A DNA stretch of 64,000 bases, taken from positions 1 to 64,000 of the forward strand of contig DATGMD010000086.1 of the NCBI GenBank assembly GCA_035293805.1. The letters run 5' to 3'. The number at the start of each line of letters is the position of its first letter. The first letter of the stretch is position 1. The notes below the pieces were generated by a model that was not told the origin of the DNA, ran no database searches, and was given only the letters and a program-made list of their open reading frames with translations. Below, piece after piece: positions 50,494 to 59,418 of this stretch. This stretch comes from JAJPHF01 sp035293805. Lineage in GTDB: Bacteria > Chloroflexota > UBA6077 > JAJPHF01. A program made the position numbers and the translations under genes.

Positions 50494-52413
50494 TTAGTCC
50501 CGCTCGGCCCACGGGGCGAACGCCTCCAGGCCCAGGTGGGCGAGGGTGGCGCGGTAGGGGCGGCCGCTGCGCTCGTGGCGCCCCGTCAGCCGGTAGTATT
50601 CGTGGATCAGGTCGGGCAGCCACCGCGCGATCGTGAAGCCCGCGTACGGGCCGTCGGGGATCGGCTCCAGGAAGCGCGGCCCCACGTCGGTGTAGTCCTC
50701 CTCCGCCCGCCAGCCGCGCTGCGTCCCGAAGAGGCTCTGTAGCAGCATGCTGCGGTGGCCCGTGTCCAGCATCTCGTCGAGTGACACGTCCCACCCCGTG
50801 GTCGCGTTTAGGGCGTCCACCATCGAGATCAGCCCCTGCGGCGCCGACGGGTTGAGCGCGAACCAGCACGCTCCCATCAGCCCGCACGCCTGACGATACT
50901 GCTCGCTGAGGATGTGCGACCACGCCCAGCCGTCCGGCTGGCGCGGGTCGAGCGGCCCCCAGGTCTCGCGGTAGCGCAGGTCGGGCGGCGGCTCCTCGCT
51001 GCCGCCGCCCTGCGGCTTCATGCCGCCGCTCGCCACCAGCTCGCGCAGCATGTTCCCGATCAGCGGCCGCCACTCGTGCTGCGCCGGCGTGCCCCCCTTC
51101 GTGTGGACGACCCACCGCGGCGCGTCGCCGCCCAGCGCCGCGGCCAGCTCCTTCGGCCCGTCGGCCAGCAGGTTGCCCAGCCAGCCCTCACGGCGGGCGC
51201 ACCGCTCCAGCAGCGCCTCGGCCGCGGCCAGGTTGCCCCAGACTAGCTCCAGGCCGTCGGTCCGGTCGGGCCCCAGCAGCCTCTTCTCCCACGCCTCGAA
51301 CGCCAGCCCCGCGCCGTTCGCGTAGTGGCTGCACTCGATGCCCAGGTCGTTGATCCGCTCGGCCAGGTAGAGCACGTCGTTGCCCTGGAAGCCGAGGTTA
51401 TAGAAGGTGTCCATCCACTCGCTGCCGCCGTTGAAGTGGACCACCGTGCCCTTGTGCGGCCCCTCGCCGATCTCGGCGTCCCAGGGGCACAGCCGCGGGC
51501 ACTGGAAGCAGGGCCGCAGCGTCACGCGGTTCTGGTCCAGGCCCCGCGCCTCGTCGGTGATCACCGTCGCGCGCCAGTTCAGCCGCGTGATGGCGCCCCA
51601 GTCCTCCCCGTGGCCGGGGCTGTGCAGCCGCTTCTGCACGGTGTACGTGCGCGGCTTGAGCGCCCCGCGCCAGCGCTCGCCCGCGTCGATCAGCGCCGCC
51701 TTGTCGCGGATCGGCGGCCGCCGGCTGCCGCGCGCCACGATCGCCTTCAGGTTCTTCGACCCCATCACGGCGCCCACGCCGTGCGCCGCGGTGTGGTTGT
51801 AGTCGTTCACCAGCATCGCCGCGTGGACCAGGTGCTCGCCCGCCGGCCCGATGCAGGCCACGCGCGCCTCGGGGTGCCCCGCCTCCGCGCGCAGCCGGTC
51901 CTCGGTGGCCCGCGTGCCCAGCCCCCACACGTGGCGCGCATCGCGAAGCTCGACGCCGTCCTCGTCCACGTAGAGATACGTCGGCTGCGGCGCCGCGCCG
52001 GTGACGATGACCCCGTCGTAGCCGGCCGCCTTCAGCGCCATCGCCCAGAAGCCGCTGGTGGCGGCGCGGCCGAGCGTGTGGTGGGTGGCCGGGCTCAGGT
52101 ATACGGCCGTGGTCTTCGTGCCGCCCGGCGTGAGCCCCGTGCCCGCCACCGGCCCGGTCATGATGACGATGACGTTCTCCGGCCCGAGCGCGGTGGCGTC
52201 GAGCGGCAGCAGCTGGAGCAGGATGTAGGTCGCGAGCGCCTGCCCGCCCCAGAGCTGTCGCAGCAGCGGCTCCTCGGGCAGGTTCACGTCCCAGCAGCGG
52301 CCGGCGCTCAGGTCCACGCGCAGCAGCTTGCCCATGTAGCCGCCGGGCAGCGGCGTCCGCCGCACGGCGGGGAACAGCGCGCCGGCCGCCGGCGCGGCGT
52401 CAGTTGTCGCCAT
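50494..52413 (-). CDS. Aldehyde:ferredoxin oxidoreductase family protein (tungsto/molybdo-bispterin)
   Basis: 639 residues with the three AOR domains. The N-terminal GKLLRVDLSAGR start and GGQALATYILL are family signatures. The 4Fe-4S ligands are CFQCPRLC (about 300) and a late Cys in QACGLMGAC. Pterin-binding motifs include an AAHGVGAVMGSKNLKAI segment. It oxidises aldehydes or reduces acids with ferredoxin. Because it needs ferredoxin and tungsten or molybdenum, it hints at low-oxygen metabolism. ATG 52413 has GGAGGG 12 bases upstream. No ferredoxin gene is near. Confidence 0.88.
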   Translation of the reverse strand: MATTDAAPAAGALFPAVRRTPLPGGYMGKLLRVDLSAGRCWDVNLPEEPLLRQLWGGQALATYILLQLLPLDATALGPENVIVIMTGPVAGTGLTPGGTKTTAVYLSPATHHTLGRAATSGFWAMALKAAGYDGVIVTGAAPQPTYLYVDEDGVELRDARHVWGLGTRATEDRLRAEAGHPEARVACIGPAGEHLVHAAMLVNDYNHTAAHGVGAVMGSKNLKAIVARGSRRPPIRDKAALIDAGERWRGALKPRTYTVQKRLHSPGHGEDWGAITRLNWRATVITDEARGLDQNRVTLRPCFQCPRLCPWDAEIGEGPHKGTVVHFNGGSEWMDTFYNLGFQGNDVLYLAERINDLGIECSHYANGAGLAFEAWEKRLLGPDRTDGLELVWGNLAAAEALLERCARREGWLGNLLADGPKELAAALGGDAPRWVVHTKGGTPAQHEWRPLIGNMLRELVASGGMKPQGGGSEEPPPDLRYRETWGPLDPRQPDGWAWSHILSEQYRQACGLMGACWFALNPSAPQGLISMVDALNATTGWDVSLDEMLDTGHRSMLLQSLFGTQRGWRAEEDYTDVGPRFLEPIPDGPYAGFTIARWLPDLIHEYYRLTGRHERSGRPYRATLAHLGLEAFAPWAERD

Positions 52414-52549
52414 CCTAGCACGTCCCTCCGCGGCAGCCGGGCGGCGCCCGCTACCCGGCCCCCGCCCGCGCGATCCCTGCCCTGCCCGGTCCCCTGCCAC
52501 TCCCGAGAACGCTTCACCGCGTCCGGCTCACACCGACGCCGGCGAAGGC

Positions 52550-52590
52550 TCCCACGCTCCCCGGGAGAGGGCTGGGGTGAGGGCGCGCCT
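52550..52590. repeat. Dispersed GC-rich palindromic repeat fragment
   Basis: CTCCCCGGGAGAGGG followed by CTGGGGTGAGGG resembles a widespread MITE-like element of GC-rich genomes. It lies in the 208-bp gap between the AOR and beta-propeller genes. Confidence 0.4.
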
Positions 52591-52621
52591 CGGTAAGCGG
52601 ACCCTCGGGCCGGAAGGGGTT

Positions 52622-53713
52622 TCAGTCGGCGGCGGCCCAGAGCACGCGGTCGGCGGGCAGCGTCAGCGGCAGCCGCTCCCAGGTGTCGCCGCGGTCCCGC
52701 GACAGCAGCAGATCGCCGGGCGTGTCGATGAGCGCCGGCGAGCCGTTGCTCGGCGTGTCCACCGCCTCGCCGCGGTTAACCGCGCCCACGCCGCCGAACA
52801 CGGCGTTCGGGTCCGTCGGGTGGGGCGTCAGCGCCCACATGAAGCTGTCCATGTCGTCGGCCAGGTTCCGGCCCACGCGGTACCACGACTCGCCGCAGTC
52901 GTCGCTGCGGAACACCGCCGCCTTCGCCCCGCGCGACTCGCGCCGCCAGAAGCCCGGCGACCCGTCGCCCGCCGAGATGAGCATCTGCGGCGTCCTGTTC
53001 GCGCCCACGGGCGGCAGGAACAGGAAGTCGTGGAAGTAGTTGCGCGTCAGCCCGTTCTCGGCGCGCACCCATCCCTGCGCCGGGTCCTCGCTCGTGAAGA
53101 AGCCGCGCGCCGAGGTGACGTAGTAGCGCCGCGTGCTGCCGGGCAGGTTCGTCAGCAGGTGCATGTCCACGTAGTCGATGCCGCCGCTGACGTCTTCCCA
53201 GCTGGCGCCGCGATCGAAGCTCCGCACCACCCCGCCGTGCTCCAGGCACAGGTACAGGACGTTCGGGTCGTCGGCGTGGACGAAGATGTTGCGCACGTGG
53301 CCCGTGTGCGGCGGGTAGGGCGTCCACCACTTCTTGCGCACGTCCTCCGGCATGGCCGGCAGCGCGGTCAGCTCCTCCCAGGTGTCGCCGCCGTCCTCGC
53401 TGCGATACAGGTGTACCGGCTCCGTGCCCGCGTACACCACGCGGTCGTCGGTCGGGTCGATCGCCACGGCGCGCACGTCGCCCTCCGGCATGCTGAACAC
53501 CCGCGTCCACGTCTGGCCGCCGTCGGTGGTGCGATACACGCCGTCGAACGCCACCGTGGTGAACACGCGCTCCGGATGCTGCCGGCTGCCCGCGATCGAG
53601 TCGAACACGTTGCTCTCGAAGCCGCGGAACACCTCCTCCCAGCCGCCGTTCCGCCCGCGCCACACGAACAGCCCGTGCTGTGTGCCCGCGTACAACCGCA
53701 CGCCCTCACCCAT
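52622..53713 (-). CDS. BNR/sialidase-like beta-propeller protein
   Basis: 363 residues from ATG 53713 behind GGAGG. Repeated Asp-box motifs (TTDGGQTWTRV, SEDGGDTWEELT, SFDRGASWEDV, SDDCGESWYRV, SRDRGDTWERL) mark a five- to seven-blade propeller like VPS10/BNR or photosystem assembly factor-like proteins. No signal peptide is present, so it is cytosolic. Catalytic Arg residues of true sialidases are not evident. It lies next to the AOR and aldolase genes on the same strand; its function is unknown. Confidence 0.8.
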   Translation of the reverse strand: MGEGVRLYAGTQHGLFVWRGRNGGWEEVFRGFESNVFDSIAGSRQHPERVFTTVAFDGVYRTTDGGQTWTRVFSMPEGDVRAVAIDPTDDRVVYAGTEPVHLYRSEDGGDTWEELTALPAMPEDVRKKWWTPYPPHTGHVRNIFVHADDPNVLYLCLEHGGVVRSFDRGASWEDVSGGIDYVDMHLLTNLPGSTRRYYVTSARGFFTSEDPAQGWVRAENGLTRNYFHDFLFLPPVGANRTPQMLISAGDGSPGFWRRESRGAKAAVFRSDDCGESWYRVGRNLADDMDSFMWALTPHPTDPNAVFGGVGAVNRGEAVDTPSNGSPALIDTPGDLLLSRDRGDTWERLPLTLPADRVLWAAAD

Positions 53714-53753
53714 CGCTCCACCTCCGCGCCTTCCAACCAGCGCCCGTGGTCCC

Positions 53754-53883
53754 GTAGGGGCGCGATTCATCATGGCCGCGGCATGGCCGCGGCCGTCGCG
53801 GCCGCAAACCCGCTCTGCCCGCCACCGGCCCGCCGCACGCTGCCGGCCCGGACGCCTCGTAGGGGCGGCTCTCGTGGCCGCCC
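53754..53883. repeat. Two GTAGGGGCG dispersed hairpin repeats
   Basis: Copies start at 53754 and 53859, each beginning GTAGGGGCG. The second is a hairpin GGGCGGC...GCCGCCC. They are relatives of the copies at 23169, 23240, 40082 and 59247. The 53714-53941 gap has no gene. Confidence 0.5.
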
Positions 53884-53941
53884 GCGGCCTGTGGCGCGGA
53901 ATACTGCAAGCGCCACTGGCCGCAGCCCTGGTCCCTCGTCG

Positions 53942-54661
53942 TCACACCCCGTGCAGCGCGCCCGTGGCCCGCTGGCGGTCCCAGCGGCGCTCGTCCGCCG
54001 CGAGATACGCCCAATGCGCCCGCGCCCGCGCCTCCGGGTAGCCCCCCTCCAGCGCCAGGCACTCCTCGCGCGTCAGCGGCTGTACCGCCCCCAGCGGCAG
54101 CGCCTCCAGCAGCTTGCGCGCATTGTCCTCCAGGATGAACGCCGTGTGCAACATCGCCTCGATGCTGCTGCCCACGCTCACCGTGCCGTGGCAGCGCAGC
54201 AGCAGCGCCAGCCGGTCGCCCAGCGCCTCCACCACCCGCCGCCCGGCCGCCAGCGTGTCGATGAACTCCACCCGCGGATACACCGGCACGCCGTCGGCGA
54301 AGATCGCCCCGCTCATCGTGACCGGGCGTAGCTCCCGCTGGGCGATGGCGAACAGCGTCGACTCGTGCGCGTGGCAGTGCGCCACCGCCCGCGCGTCGGG
54401 CCGCGCCTGGTGTAGCTCCGTGTGGATCGGCCACTCGCGGGGAATCGTGTGGTGACCCGCCAGCAGCGTGCCGTCCAGGCCGATGACGAGCATGTCCTCA
54501 GCCTGCACGTCGCACTTCGCGGCGCCCGAGCCCGGGCAGATCACCACGCGCCGCGTCTCCGGCAGGTACACGCTGATGTGGCCGAACATGCCGAGCAGCC
54601 CGTGCATGGCGAAGATGCGCGTGCAGCTGGCCAGCTGCTCGCGCGCGGCGTCCTCGTTCAC
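53942..54661 (-). CDS. Class II aldolase/adducin-family protein
   Basis: 239 residues. Zn ligands are His residues in the segments IHTELH and AHCHAHES; a catalytic Glu and the late His in LLRCHGTVSVG complete the site, as in fuculose-phosphate-aldolase-like proteins. The GHISVYLPE start and PGSGAAKCDV are family features. It may retro-aldol cleave or decarboxylate a phosphorylated or hydroxy acid. It is upstream of the propeller gene by about 230 bp. The 54662-54863 gap shows only GC-rich sequence. Confidence 0.85.
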   Translation of the reverse strand: MNEDAAREQLASCTRIFAMHGLLGMFGHISVYLPETRRVVICPGSGAAKCDVQAEDMLVIGLDGTLLAGHHTIPREWPIHTELHQARPDARAVAHCHAHESTLFAIAQRELRPVTMSGAIFADGVPVYPRVEFIDTLAAGRRVVEALGDRLALLLRCHGTVSVGSSIEAMLHTAFILEDNARKLLEALPLGAVQPLTREECLALEGGYPEARARAHWAYLAADERRWDRQRATGALHGV

Positions 54662-54863
54662 GGTGCGCCTCCCGGGCAGTAGCCCGTCGGCCGCATCCTA
54701 CCACCGCCGCCGCCCCTTGTCGACCGCCCCGCCCGCCGCCCGCCGCCCAACCCGCCGGCACGGCTCGCGCGCCGGCGCCGCGCCGGCGCGATCAGCCCGC
54801 CTGATCGCCCCGCCCGCCATACCGCCCATCCCCGGCTGGCCGGGCGTGCCCAGCCCCGCGCGA

Positions 54864-57143
54864 TCAGCCTTCGCCGCGCGCCCCCGCGCCCGGCCGGCGC
54901 CCGTCCACGGCGCGCGCCAGGCCGGCGGCGATCTCCTGCAGGCCGTACTCGTGGTAGTAGCCGGCGCTGCCCTCGACCACGATCAGGCGGGGCGTCGCCA
55001 CCAGCTCGTACCACTGGAGCGGCCGCTCGTCCAGCTCCGCGCCGATCAGCCGCAGCCGCGTCTCGAACCGCTCCGTCGCGGTGGGATCGGCGGCGGGGCC
55101 TTGCCCCCGCAAGACCGTCCGGGCCGCCACCTGCTGGCTCAGCTCGAGCCAGCCCAGGTCCAGGCGCCCCGCCTCGCCAAACACCTGGAGCTGGGCGCGG
55201 CCGGGTGTGACGCCCAGGTACGCCCCCCGCCCCCCCGCCTCGTCGACCAGCCCCCCGAGCGTCCGCAGCGTCTGCTGCAGGCTGGGCGGCGCGGTCGCGG
55301 CCGCCTCGACGTAGCCCTGCGCCCACGCGCGCTGCAGCACGCGCGCGGCCGCGGCCATCCGCGGCCGCGCGTCCGCGCTCGCCTCGTGTAGCAGATCGCC
55401 GAAGGCGTCGGGCGCGGGGTCCATCTCGATGAAGTACGTGAGCACCATCTGCAGGTACGGCACGCCCGGGCCCTGCGCCATCCGCCGCCTGAGCGACGTC
55501 AGGATGCGGTCGCACCATTCCCTGGGAGAGAGCGCGGCCGGCGCCCCGGCGCTCGCCGTGCGCCCCGACGGTCCCGCCGTCGGAGAGAGTAGGCGCGGCC
55601 CGGGCGGCGCGTCCAGCGCCTCACGCACCTTGCGCGCCAGCGCCTCCGTCGTAAACGGCTTCTGCAACAAGACCATCTGCGGCTCTAGTACGCCGTGCCG
55701 CGTCATCGTGTGGGCGGTATACCCCGACGCATAGAGTACGCGCAGGTCGGGGCGCGTCAGGCGCAGCCGCCGGACTAGCTCGCGGCCGTCCATGCCTGGC
55801 ATCACCACGTCGGTTACCAGCAGGTCAATCGCGCCCGGATGCCGCTCGCTGACCTGCAACGCCTCATCCCCCCCGCTCGCGACCAGGACCGTATACCCCC
55901 GCGCCTCGAGCACCGCGCGCACCAGCGACCGCACGGCGTCCTCGTCATCGACCACCAGCACCGTCTCGGTGCCCTCCAGCCTCACCGCCGGCGCCGCGCG
56001 GGGCGCCGGCGGTGTCGCGGGCGCGTCGACGCGCGGCAGGTAGACTTTGAACGTGCTGCCCTGTCCAGGCTCGCTGTACACCCAGACGTAGCCCCCGCTC
56101 TGCTTCACGATGCCGTAGACCGTCGCCAGGCCGAGCCCGGTCCCTTTCCCGTGCTCTTTCGTCGTGAAGAACGGCTCGAAGATGCGCGCCTGCGTCGCCG
56201 CGTCCATCCCGTGACCCGTGTCGCCGACCGCCAGCATCACATAGTGCCCGGGCGGGACGGGCACCCGACGCGCCGTATACGTCGCATCGGCCTCGAAGTT
56301 GTCGGTCTCGATCGTCAGCGTGCCGCCCCGCGGCATCGCGTCGCGCGCGTTCACGACCAGGTTCAGGATCACTTGCTGAAGCTGGCTGCGGTCCGCCTGC
56401 ACGTGCCCGAGCGCCGCGCCCGGCGCGATGCTCAGCGCCACGCGCTCGCCGGCCAGCCGCTGCAGCAATTCCCGCATCTCCGCGAGCAGCGCGTTGAGGT
56501 CCAGCACCTCGGGGGCCAGCACCTGCTGGCGGCTAAAGGCCAGTAGCTGCCGCACTAGCGCCGCCGCCCCGTCGGCCGCGTCGCGGATCTCCTCGACGAA
56601 GCTCCGCCGCGGGTCGTCCGCGGCGAGCCGGTCGGCCAGCAGCTCGCTGTTGCCCAGGATCACGGTCAGCAGGTTGTTGAAGTCGTGCGCCACCCCGCCG
56701 GCCAGGCGGCCCACGGCTTCCAGGCGCTGGGCCTGCTGCAGCTGCGCTTCCAGCCCCTTGCGCGCCGTGATGTCTACGAAGGTGTACACGAGCAGCTCGC
56801 CGCCGCCCGGCGGCGCCGGCAGGGGAAGGCGGTCCATCTGCAGCCAGCGCTGGGAGCCGTCCGCACGCAGCACCGTCATGGTGCAGCGGTGCAGCGCCAG
56901 CTCGTCCCGCGCTGCTCCCGCCCCGTCGTCGCCCGCCACCAGCGGCACGCCATCCGGCCGGATCACCGGCCATAGCGCCTCGGGACGCTTCCCCAGGAGC
57001 CGCGCGAGCGGGAAGCCCAACAGCTCCTCGGCGGCCGGGTTGGCGTCCACGATCGCGCCGGTGGCATCACACAGCGCCACCCCGCACGCCACCGCCGCGA
57101 GCAAGCGAGCGCCCTCGGCGCCAATCAGCCGGCGATCCGTCAT
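54864..57143 (-). CDS. Hybrid sensor kinase, PAS-HisKA-HATPase-REC with extra C-terminal domain
   Basis: 759 residues, soluble. A PAS domain (about 12-130), HisKA with H-box VAHDFNNLLTV (about residue 153), HATPase (265-375; DTGHGMD and GTGLGLATVYG) and a receiver (395-510; DDEDAVR, Asp in LLVTDVVMPGMDG). The H-box is the NtrB/hybrid type with Asn-Asn. The last ~210 residues form an uncharacterised alpha/beta domain with a late GYYHEYGLQEIAAG motif, which may be a helical methyltransferase-like or V4R-type sensor. It is not near other two-component genes, so the partner is unknown. Confidence 0.85.
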   Translation of the reverse strand: MTDRRLIGAEGARLLAAVACGVALCDATGAIVDANPAAEELLGFPLARLLGKRPEALWPVIRPDGVPLVAGDDGAGAARDELALHRCTMTVLRADGSQRWLQMDRLPLPAPPGGGELLVYTFVDITARKGLEAQLQQAQRLEAVGRLAGGVAHDFNNLLTVILGNSELLADRLAADDPRRSFVEEIRDAADGAAALVRQLLAFSRQQVLAPEVLDLNALLAEMRELLQRLAGERVALSIAPGAALGHVQADRSQLQQVILNLVVNARDAMPRGGTLTIETDNFEADATYTARRVPVPPGHYVMLAVGDTGHGMDAATQARIFEPFFTTKEHGKGTGLGLATVYGIVKQSGGYVWVYSEPGQGSTFKVYLPRVDAPATPPAPRAAPAVRLEGTETVLVVDDEDAVRSLVRAVLEARGYTVLVASGGDEALQVSERHPGAIDLLVTDVVMPGMDGRELVRRLRLTRPDLRVLYASGYTAHTMTRHGVLEPQMVLLQKPFTTEALARKVREALDAPPGPRLLSPTAGPSGRTASAGAPAALSPREWCDRILTSLRRRMAQGPGVPYLQMVLTYFIEMDPAPDAFGDLLHEASADARPRMAAAARVLQRAWAQGYVEAAATAPPSLQQTLRTLGGLVDEAGGRGAYLGVTPGRAQLQVFGEAGRLDLGWLELSQQVAARTVLRGQGPAADPTATERFETRLRLIGAELDERPLQWYELVATPRLIVVEGSAGYYHEYGLQEIAAGLARAVDGRRPGAGARGEG

Positions 57144-57390
57144 CCGCTGTCCAGGCCGGCGGCTCCCGGGAGCTGCCGGGGCTATACTGCTAATCTGTTA
57201 CCTGCAGCATAGCAGCCCGGGCATCCCGTGCGCTCCGCCTGCCCACCGCAACCCCACCGCCAAACGAGACGCGGCGCTATAATCCGCCACGCCGCGCCCG
57301 GCGCGGCGGGCGCCCGTCACCCGCCGGCGGGCGGCCCGGCTACCTGTAGTGGACGCGTGAGCGCCCTTGTCGCCACCAGGGAGGCTACCG

Positions 57391-58080
57391 ATGACCGCGG
57401 TCAGCACGTTCCGCAAAGAGCTGGAAGACGCGGTGCTGGAGCGCCACTGCGCGCACCATCCCATGACGCAGAAGTGGGCGCGCGGCGAGCTGAGCCGCAA
57501 CGCCCTCATGGGCTGGGGCGTCGAGCACTGGCACTGGGTCAGCAACATGTCGCCGGTCACCTTCTACAACATGGCGACGGCGCCCGCCGACGCGCGCCAG
57601 GCCATTCTGGAGAACTATCTGGAGGAGAACGACCCCGACCGGCCCCACCTGCCCATCGTGCTGCGCTTCGCCGCGGCGAATGGCGCCGACGTCGAGGCGG
57701 TGCAGCGCGGGCGCGGGCTGCCCACCACCGAGTCCTGGGTGGCGTTCCTCACGCGCGCCGCCAAGGAGCACGGGTGGATCGCCGGGGTGGCGGCGACCAA
57801 CATCGGCACCGAGTCGCAGTCCCCCCTCCTCTACAGTACGGTGCTCCCCGCGCTGCGCGAGAAGTACGGCTTCGACGAGCACACCATCGAGCACTTCTGG
57901 CTGCACACCGAGGCCGACACCGAGCACGGCGGCCGCGCCTTCGAGCTGCTGGAGCGCTACTGCACCACCCGCGAGCAGCAGGAGCAGGCGATCTGCTGGG
58001 CGCGCGAGAGCGCGAAGATGCGCTGGTTCTACTTCGACGGCATCTACCTCCACTACGAGCTGGGCTACCCTCTGCGCTAA
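57391..58080 (+). CDS. TenA/PqqC-like (HDO-fold) protein
   Basis: 229 residues, helical, with MGWGVEHWHWVSNMS (core helix 2), an Asn-Tyr-Leu-Glu-Glu-Asn helix, a TNIGTESQSPLL helix, then HFWLHTEADTEHGGRA, whose His and Glu may bind metal. Relatives include PqqC and iron-containing redox enzymes. ATG 57391 follows AGGGAGG, with a TATAAT (57278-57283) further up. It lies 52 bp ahead of an NMT1/THI5-like lipoprotein gene, a pairing that recalls thiamin-pyrimidine salvage loci, but the ligand set differs from classical TenA. Confidence 0.75.
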   Translation: MTAVSTFRKELEDAVLERHCAHHPMTQKWARGELSRNALMGWGVEHWHWVSNMSPVTFYNMATAPADARQAILENYLEENDPDRPHLPIVLRFAAANGADVEAVQRGRGLPTTESWVAFLTRAAKEHGWIAGVAATNIGTESQSPLLYSTVLPALREKYGFDEHTIEHFWLHTEADTEHGGRAFELLERYCTTREQQEQAICWARESAKMRWFYFDGIYLHYELGYPLR

Positions 58081-58132
58081 TCCGCCGGCTGCTGCCTGCA
58101 ACCCCGCGGCTGCACGTAGGAGGGAGCCTCCG

Positions 58133-59200
58133 ATGACGGCACTACCGCCCGCCCACGCGCGTGGCCTGGCCGGCCGCCTGCCCGGCACGCTCGTCCTGCT
58201 CGCGCTCGTCGGCGCCTGCGCGGCCCCGACCGCCAGCCCCCCGCCCGCGGCGGCGCCACCGGCCGCGGCCGCCCCCGCCCAGCTCGCCTCGCCGCCGCCG
58301 CTTACGCACGTCACGGTAGCCTACCCGGCGCGCGCCGTCACCATGACCGGCTTCGACATCGCCATCGAGCGGGGCTACACGCGCGAGGAGGGCCTGAACG
58401 CCGAGATGGTGCAGATGAACGGCACGCTCAGCGCCCAGGGCATCGTGGCGCACCAGGTGGACTTCGGCATGTCCGCCGGCGCGCTCCTCGCGGCCCACCT
58501 GCGGGGCGCCCCCATCCGGAACGTGTTCGTCCAGATCGACAAGCCGTTGTTCTCGATGTTCGCCCAGCCCGACGTCCACACCTGGGCCGACCTCGTCGGC
58601 AAGCCGATCGGCATCGCCGCCGTGGGCGACAGCACCCAGCTCGCGGCCGTCGCCGCGCTCGGCGCCAACGGCGTGAGCGCCGACCAGGTCACCTTCATCG
58701 CCAACCTCAGCGGCAGCGAGGTCGCGGCCGCGCTCCAGGCCGGCTCCGTGGCCGGGGCGGTCACGTCGCCGCCCGTCGACATCGCCGCCGAGCAGCTTGG
58801 CTTTCGCAACCTCGGCTTCCTCGGCGACTACCTCGACTACCTCACCGCGGGCCTGGCGACGCACGAGGACACGATCCGCGAGCATCCCGAGCTTGTGCGG
58901 GCCGTCGTGCGGGCGGAGCTGAAGGCCCACCGCTTCATGCAGCAGGACCGCGACGCCACGATTCCGCTCATGGCCGAGTTCCAGCAGGTCGAGCCGGCCG
59001 ACGCCGCCACCGCCTACGACCGCTATCTGAAGTACCTGACCAAGGATGGCCTGAGCACGCCGCAGCAGCTCGAGGGCATCCTGCGGACGGCCCGCCAGGA
59101 GATCCAGCTGGACAAGCCAGCCAGCGTGGACGAGGCGTTCGACCTCAGCTTCGCCCGCCAGGCCGCGGCGGACCTCGACCGCGAAGGCTGGCATCCCTAG
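58133..59200 (+). CDS. ABC transporter substrate-binding lipoprotein, NMT1/THI5-like
   Basis: 355 residues with lipobox Cys29 and a Pro/Ala linker. The fold contains VTVAYPARAVTMTGFDIAIE, a GYTREEGLNAEMVQMN motif, VDFGMSAGALLAAHLRG and GKPIGIAAVGDSTQ. ATG 58133 follows AGGAGGGAGC. It is 52 bp downstream of the TenA-like gene and so in the same operon. No permease or ATPase is present. Confidence 0.85.
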   Translation: MTALPPAHARGLAGRLPGTLVLLALVGACAAPTASPPPAAAPPAAAAPAQLASPPPLTHVTVAYPARAVTMTGFDIAIERGYTREEGLNAEMVQMNGTLSAQGIVAHQVDFGMSAGALLAAHLRGAPIRNVFVQIDKPLFSMFAQPDVHTWADLVGKPIGIAAVGDSTQLAAVAALGANGVSADQVTFIANLSGSEVAAALQAGSVAGAVTSPPVDIAAEQLGFRNLGFLGDYLDYLTAGLATHEDTIREHPELVRAVVRAELKAHRFMQQDRDATIPLMAEFQQVEPADAATAYDRYLKYLTKDGLSTPQQLEGILRTARQEIQLDKPASVDEAFDLSFARQAAADLDREGWHP

Positions 59201-59246
59201 CCGCCGCGCCCGCGCCGCTCACGCTGACCAAAAAGCCCGCCAGACG

Positions 59247-59290
59247 TAGGGCAGGGGCTTGTCCCCTGCCGCCCAGTCGACGCTGCCTGA
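59247..59290. repeat. Dispersed GTAGGGCAGGGG hairpin repeat
   Basis: GGCAGGGG-CTTG-TCCCCTGCC hairpin followed by GTCGACGCTGCC, matching the copy near 23240. The 59201-59418 gap otherwise holds only a TATACT (59372). Confidence 0.55.
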
Positions 59291-59418
59291 CTCGATGGTT
59301 CTGATGACCGCTACTCAAGACGCGGAGCCGCCAGGCTGTCGCGCGCGTGACGGCCGGCGGGGAGCTACGGGCGTATACTGGCGGCAACCGAATTGTGTAG
59401 CCGCCACCGAGGATCGCC

